A stretch of 64,000 bases of DNA from contig NZ_JAEPRJ010000001.1 in NCBI RefSeq assembly GCF_016651435.1, forward strand, positions 2,976,001-3,040,000, written 5' to 3'. The notes below the pieces were generated by a model. It saw only the letters and a program-made list of their open reading frames with translations. It ran no database searches and was not told the DNA's origin. The DNA is from Catonella massiliensis (GTDB lineage: Bacteria > Bacillota > Clostridia > Lachnospirales > Lachnospiraceae). A program made the position numbers and the translations under genes. Below are positions 60,378-64,000 of the stretch, in pieces. Each line of letters begins with the position of its first letter. Within the stretch, counting starts at the first letter, position 1.

Positions 60378-60446
60378 AATAGAGATTGTGGCCGCTCCCA
60401 GTTTCAAAGAAACCTTGTGGGGGAACGGTACAACCTCTATTTATTT
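60377..60446 (+). terminator. Long structured hairpin after cassette 2
   Basis: AAATAGAG / CTCTATTT, TTGT / ACAA, CCG / CGG, CCCA / TGGG and TTTC / GAAA build a nearly continuous 60-base hairpin, with a T-rich tail. It matches the hairpin after cassette 1 in position and size but not in sequence. Confidence 0.65.
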
Positions 60447-60510
60447 TGATTATACAGTATATAGCATTAAAAATCAAGCATCTGCAACAGGGTGGTTAGT
60501 GTCAATTACC

Positions 60511-61209
60511 TCACCCTGTTAAAACTCGGCCAAAAATCTTAAATGAACTGTTCTCCGTAATAGGCATAGGGGCGTATTTCTTGTTAAGAGAAACGAGATA
60601 AGCTCCTTTTTTGTTATTCTGAAACTTCTTCACATAAGCATTGCCGTCAAGGAAAAAAATGCCGGTTTCGCCGTCTTCAAGTGAAGAAGTCTGCTCAATC
60701 CATATAAGTTCACCATCTTTATAAACAGGCTCCATGCTGTCTCCACTTACATGAACCCCGAAATCAGCCTTCTCAGGTATATCCGCTGAGGCATGCATCT
60801 CATAGTCTTCCCCGTCTAAGAAGGAGCCGTTGCCTGCTGATACGGCGGCAAAGTAAACCTTTCTTTCTCTTATCACATTGATAGGAATAATCTCGGCAGT
60901 CTTATAATCTCCGCTCTTTTCAAGGAGATAGGTGTATTCCATTACCTTGTCTATACCCTCTTTATTCAGATTGCGGAAAGGATTGTCGGGATTAGTTCCA
61001 ATGAACTCGGTATATATATCATAAATGTTTAAAATCTCACATATAGCAAGTAGCTGCTTAGAGCTTGGCAGAGAAAGTCCTGATTCCCAGGCACTTACGG
61101 TATTTGGTTTAACAAAGATATCGTAGCTTGTAAGCCTGTCTGCAAGCTGGCTCTGCTTCAGCTTATGCTCTTTTCTATGCTTTGCTATAGTTTTTCCCAA
61201 ATTTCTCAT
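60511..61209 (-). CDS. XRE/S24-family (LexA-like) repressor
   Basis: 232 residues from the ATG at 61209 with AAAGG upstream; an earlier in-frame ATG (61266) is less likely. The N-terminal helix-turn-helix (KLKQSQLADRL, KPNTVSAWESGLSLPS) is joined to an S24 peptidase domain: cleavage-site candidate SAGNG, nucleophile Ser158 in SGDSMEP, and general-base Lys in YVKKF. RecA-stimulated self-cleavage is expected by family. It faces a Y-family polymerase gene across a 290-base region with repeated TTGAAT-type half-sites. Its 3' end is duplicated twice upstream of the toxin cassettes. Confidence 0.9.
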   Translation of the reverse strand: MRNLGKTIAKHRKEHKLKQSQLADRLTSYDIFVKPNTVSAWESGLSLPSSKQLLAICEILNIYDIYTEFIGTNPDNPFRNLNKEGIDKVMEYTYLLEKSGDYKTAEIIPINVIRERKVYFAAVSAGNGSFLDGEDYEMHASADIPEKADFGVHVSGDSMEPVYKDGELIWIEQTSSLEDGETGIFFLDGNAYVKKFQNNKKGAYLVSLNKKYAPMPITENSSFKIFGRVLTG

Positions 61210-61304
61210 AGTAAATCGCCTTTCTGTGTTTGTGTTGGGTATATAAACTGGAACTTCGGATTTCAATTCAGCCTCGTATTATAATTATATCATTGAAACA
61301 TCAA

Positions 61305-61411
61305 ATATTCAAGCTTAAATCAATAAAAATAGAATAAATAAAAAATTAATACTTGAAATTCAATAAAATTAGAGTTATATTATATACAAGATATTCGAAC
61401 ATAGATTCGAT
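61305..61411. promoter_or_regulatory. Cluster of TTGAAT/TTCGAAT half-sites between repressor and polymerase genes
   Basis: ATATTCAAG (61305-61313), ACTTGAAATTCAAT (61351-61364), ATATTCGAAC (61391-61400) and ATTCGAT (61405-61411) are spaced through the divergent promoter region. They are candidate operators of the S24 repressor, giving SOS control of both genes. Confidence 0.45.
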
Positions 61412-61499
61412 TTAAAGATACAACATCATTGAGTGATGTGGGGGTCACAAGATATTTAGCATTTTATATATTATTTTTAGGGAAAGGAAGGCCACAGAT

Positions 61500-62789
61500 A
61501 TGAGTAGAACCATACTTCACAGCGACTGCAACTGTTTTTATGCTTCAGTTGAACTTCTGCATCATCCTGAGATTAGGGGAAAGCCTGTTGCAGTTTGCGG
61601 CGATCCCGATGCAAGGCATGGCATAATTCTCACAGCGGATTATGAGGCAAAGAGGTATGGAGTAAAGACGGGGATGGCACTTTGGCAGGCAAGACAGCTC
61701 TGTCCTGACCTCATCTTTCTCCCTGCAAGGATGGATCTTTATCTTAGATTTTCAAGAATGGCTCAGGAGATATATTCGGAATACACAGACAAGGTAGAGC
61801 CATTTGGAATAGATGAGTCCTGGCTTGATGTGAGCGACAGCGTGAGTATAAAGGGAGACGGATATTCAATTGCAAAGGAAATAAATAACAGGATGAAAAA
61901 GGAACTTGGTATAACCGTCAGTATAGGAGTCTCATTTAACAAGGTTTTTGCAAAGCTTGGCTCTGACTACAAGAAGCCGGATGCCATTACCACTATGGGT
62001 AAGGACGAATACCGCACAAAGGCATGGCCGCTCCCTGTATCGGATCTTTTATATGTGGGGAGGGCGACAGATAGGAAGCTTAGGACAATGGGCGTAAAGA
62101 CTATAGGAGACCTTGCGCTTATGGACGAGGGCATCCTTACTAAAAAGTTTGGCAAGGTGGGGAATATCCTTCATGCATTTGCAAATGGTTATGATACATC
62201 TCCCGTAAAGATTGAAAATACTTCCGCACCGATTAAATCAGTAGGCAACAGCACCACAACTCCGAAGGATATGAGAACTGATGAGGATGTAAAGATTGTA
62301 TTATACATTCTTGCAGAGAGCGTGGCTGCAAGGCTTCGTGAAAATGGATTTCGTTGCAGAACTGTGGAAATAAGCATCAGAGACAAGGAATTATTTCATT
62401 TTTCAAAGCAGATGAAGCTTAAAAATGCCAGCAATATCACAGGTGAAATAGCTGAAGCAGCTTATATGCTTTACAAAAAAAGCTATAGTCTGCCTGCAAA
62501 TGAATATGAGCTTAAAAGCTTTGGTACGGAATTTTATCAAAAGCCGCTAAGGAGTATAGGAATCAGTGGCTCAGATCTTGTGACAGACTTTTACTGGGAG
62601 CAGATGGATATATTTATGGATCCTAAGCTTAGGGAAAAGAGGATGAAGATGGATGTCACTGTTGACAATATAAGAAAAAGATTTGGATTTTACAGTATTC
62701 AGAGGGGGCTTATGTACAGAGATTCTATCTTATCTGCCTGTAATGCTAAGGAAGACCATACTGTGCACCCTATCGGGTACTTTGGGTGA
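61500..62789 (+). CDS. Y-family DNA polymerase (DinB/UmuC-like)
   Basis: 429 residues. Catalytic acidic motifs HSDCNCFYASVE and GIDESWLDVS, then IGVSFNKVFAKLGSDYKKPDAIT, a helix-hairpin-helix (LRTMGVKTIGDLA) and a little-finger domain. Translesion polymerase with low fidelity. GAAAGGAAGG ribosome binding site. Divergent from an S24 repressor, which suggests DNA-damage induction; it is followed by a small protein that may be a partner. Confidence 0.94.
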   Translation: MSRTILHSDCNCFYASVELLHHPEIRGKPVAVCGDPDARHGIILTADYEAKRYGVKTGMALWQARQLCPDLIFLPARMDLYLRFSRMAQEIYSEYTDKVEPFGIDESWLDVSDSVSIKGDGYSIAKEINNRMKKELGITVSIGVSFNKVFAKLGSDYKKPDAITTMGKDEYRTKAWPLPVSDLLYVGRATDRKLRTMGVKTIGDLALMDEGILTKKFGKVGNILHAFANGYDTSPVKIENTSAPIKSVGNSTTTPKDMRTDEDVKIVLYILAESVAARLRENGFRCRTVEISIRDKELFHFSKQMKLKNASNITGEIAEAAYMLYKKSYSLPANEYELKSFGTEFYQKPLRSIGISGSDLVTDFYWEQMDIFMDPKLREKRMKMDVTVDNIRKRFGFYSIQRGLMYRDSILSACNAKEDHTVHPIGYFG

Positions 62790-62973
62790 TGCAAGCGCCA
62801 AAGTTATGAAATTAAATGGAACCTGCCCGCAAGAGAATTTACAGTCTTTTGGCAGATAAATAAAAGAGAATGCTGCCAATATGTTGTATAGCTTACGGTA
62901 TATAAACTTAGTTGAGGGGCGAGATTCGTGTGCGAAGTCTGTACTTTGTATATGTTAAAAATGGAGGGATGAT

Positions 62974-63219
62974 TTGATGGAAAGCCATAAGGTATATGTG
63001 GATGTAACGGCTGAGTTTACCAAGGACGGGAGGCTCATTCCGAAGAGCTTTGTGTGGAAGGACGGACAGGTTTATGAGATTCAGAAAGTAACAGATATAC
63101 GCAGGGCAGCGAGCCTTAAAGCCGGAGGCGTGGGGCTTCGCTACACCTGTATAGTGGATGGATGTAAAAGTCATTTATATTATGAGGACAATAATTTATG
63201 GTTTATGGAGGAGAGGTAG
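62974..63219 (+). CDS. Small protein downstream of the Y-family polymerase
   Basis: 81 residues, beta-rich: KVYVDVTAEFTKDGRLIPKS, VYEIQKVTDIRRAASLKAGG, GLRYTCIVDG and YYEDNNLWFMEER. Small proteins of this form commonly follow dinB-like genes in Clostridia (from memory). Likely in one SOS unit with the polymerase. GGAGGG ribosome binding site. Biochemical role unknown. The following 63220-63417 has no gene. Confidence 0.75.
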   Translation: MMESHKVYVDVTAEFTKDGRLIPKSFVWKDGQVYEIQKVTDIRRAASLKAGGVGLRYTCIVDGCKSHLYYEDNNLWFMEER

Positions 63220-63417
63220 GGATTTAGGTGATTGTACAATCATGCAATGGGAAGCCACATAATTACCATATCATGAGAGAAATTATCTGTATTTTATAGT
63301 GGAGAGGCAGGACTTACCTTGTTCAAAGCCTTAAAATGTGATATTATCAAGTAAAAGAATAGTCGTATAAATTATGGGTTTCTAGGTGATTTTAAGTTCT
63401 AAAAGGGGATAGCGAAT

Positions 63418-64000
63418 ATGTTAAAGATGGTTTTTATAGGTTTACTCGTATTTTTTGCGGCGGCCTGCACAGGCATCGGGTTCTTTATGTATCACTGGAT
63501 GAAGAAAACTTTGGTTAATGGAGAGCCGCTGATGAACCAGCCTGTAAATGAACAGACAAGAACGGGCAAAATGGGGGCAGGAGAGTTATTGGTATATGGC
63601 TCCATAATTATTGTTGCAGCTCTCATTGTAGTACTGATTATGCAGGAACAAGAAGGAGGAGGGTCTGCTATCCTTGCAAAGGCAATTCTTCTGCCACCGG
63701 TTATGGCGCTTTTTAATGCAAGAAAGCGTACCGGCAAAGCCATGCTTGCTCTGGTAATGGCATTCATGGTCTCATTGTTTTTGATGCTGGCCAATGCGCT
63801 TATAGGTCTTCCTAAAAAAGCACCTTTACTGGTAGTAGACCACATTCCTATTACAGCAGCGAGGACGACTGCCAAAGATTTGATTGATAGTGGCTGTGAT
63901 ATCTACATTAGGAGGTCAGGTGCAGGGAGCACCGACTATAATGAACTTCTTACATCGGGGAGCTATGTAAAATATCCGGCTGACCAAAGTGTAAGGATAG
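63418..64000 (+). CDS. Membrane protein of unknown function, partial
   Basis: A frame that opens with ATG at 63418 and runs off the window end after 194 codons. It has an N-terminal hydrophobic helix with a Cys (FAAACTGIGFF), two or three further helices (SIIIVAALIVVLIM, ALVMAFMVSLFLML) and then a soluble part beginning ITAARTTAKDLIDSG. AAAAGGGGA precedes the start. Family not recognised; the C-terminus is outside. Confidence 0.7.
   Translation, partial: MLKMVFIGLLVFFAAACTGIGFFMYHWMKKTLVNGEPLMNQPVNEQTRTGKMGAGELLVYGSIIIVAALIVVLIMQEQEGGGSAILAKAILLPPVMALFNARKRTGKAMLALVMAFMVSLFLMLANALIGLPKKAPLLVVDHIPITAARTTAKDLIDSGCDIYIRRSGAGSTDYNELLTSGSYVKYPADQSVRI

Overview
The window looks like chromosome from a low-GC Gram-positive anaerobe of the class Clostridia, most likely Lachnospiraceae. 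The basis is A/T-rich coding DNA with AGGAGG-type ribosome binding sites, DUF4179 anti-sigma and AlbA_2 proteins, TIGR02328, ISLre2/IS30/IS110/IS1634-type transposases and a yjdF riboswitch. No species is claimed. All family names come from reading the sequence, not from searches.

Layout. 1-8.8 kb: the tail of a DUF2399 (JetD/TIGR02679-like) Toprim protein, a DUF3990 ADP-ribosyltransferase-like toxin with a putative antitoxin, a secreted helical protein with a two-component system, a complete ISLre2 element with a 9-bp target duplication, and a Zn/Cd/Pb P-type ATPase operon. 8.8-11.5 kb: a carbohydrate-esterase-like hydrolase and an IS30-family element nested in an iteron-ended relic. 11.5-28.9 kb: an accessory region anchored on tRNA-Arg(CCU). 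It has three copies of the tRNA 3' end, a dead integrase, a decapitated ECF sigma factor with its DUF4179 anti-sigma, an orphan AbiEi-like antitoxin, a PDDEXK nuclease gene split by an IS110-family element with structured flanking RNA, a 148-bp ISLre2-derived MITE, a yjdF riboswitch and gene, and decayed duplicates. 29-38 kb: an AAA_14 ATPase, immunity-like small proteins, a CPBP protease, a MerR/DUF1722/TIGR02328 cluster, and a TetR/oleate hydratase pair, then a group II intron remnant.

38-48.3 kb is the most coherent metabolic unit: a lipoprotein-permease-permease ABC importer without its own ATPase, three hydrolases of phosphoesterase-type folds (calcineurin-like, metallo-beta-lactamase fold, glycerophosphodiesterase), a 730-aa regulator that joins a LacI DNA-binding half to a complete ABC solute-binding-protein fold, an unrecognised 357-aa protein, and an MgtC-like membrane protein. 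I infer uptake and breakdown of a phosphodiester- or sugar-containing compound, sensed directly by the cytoplasmic binding-protein domain of the regulator.

48.3-64 kb: tandem ORF6N/PLD-like proteins (one dead), a heterodimeric ABC exporter whose first subunit seems to start at AUU, a large secreted subtilase, two tandem CdiA-CT-like nuclease cassettes each preceded by a duplicated 3' fragment of the neighbouring S24 repressor gene, the intact S24 repressor, a divergent Y-family polymerase with a small partner, and a partial membrane protein running off the edge.
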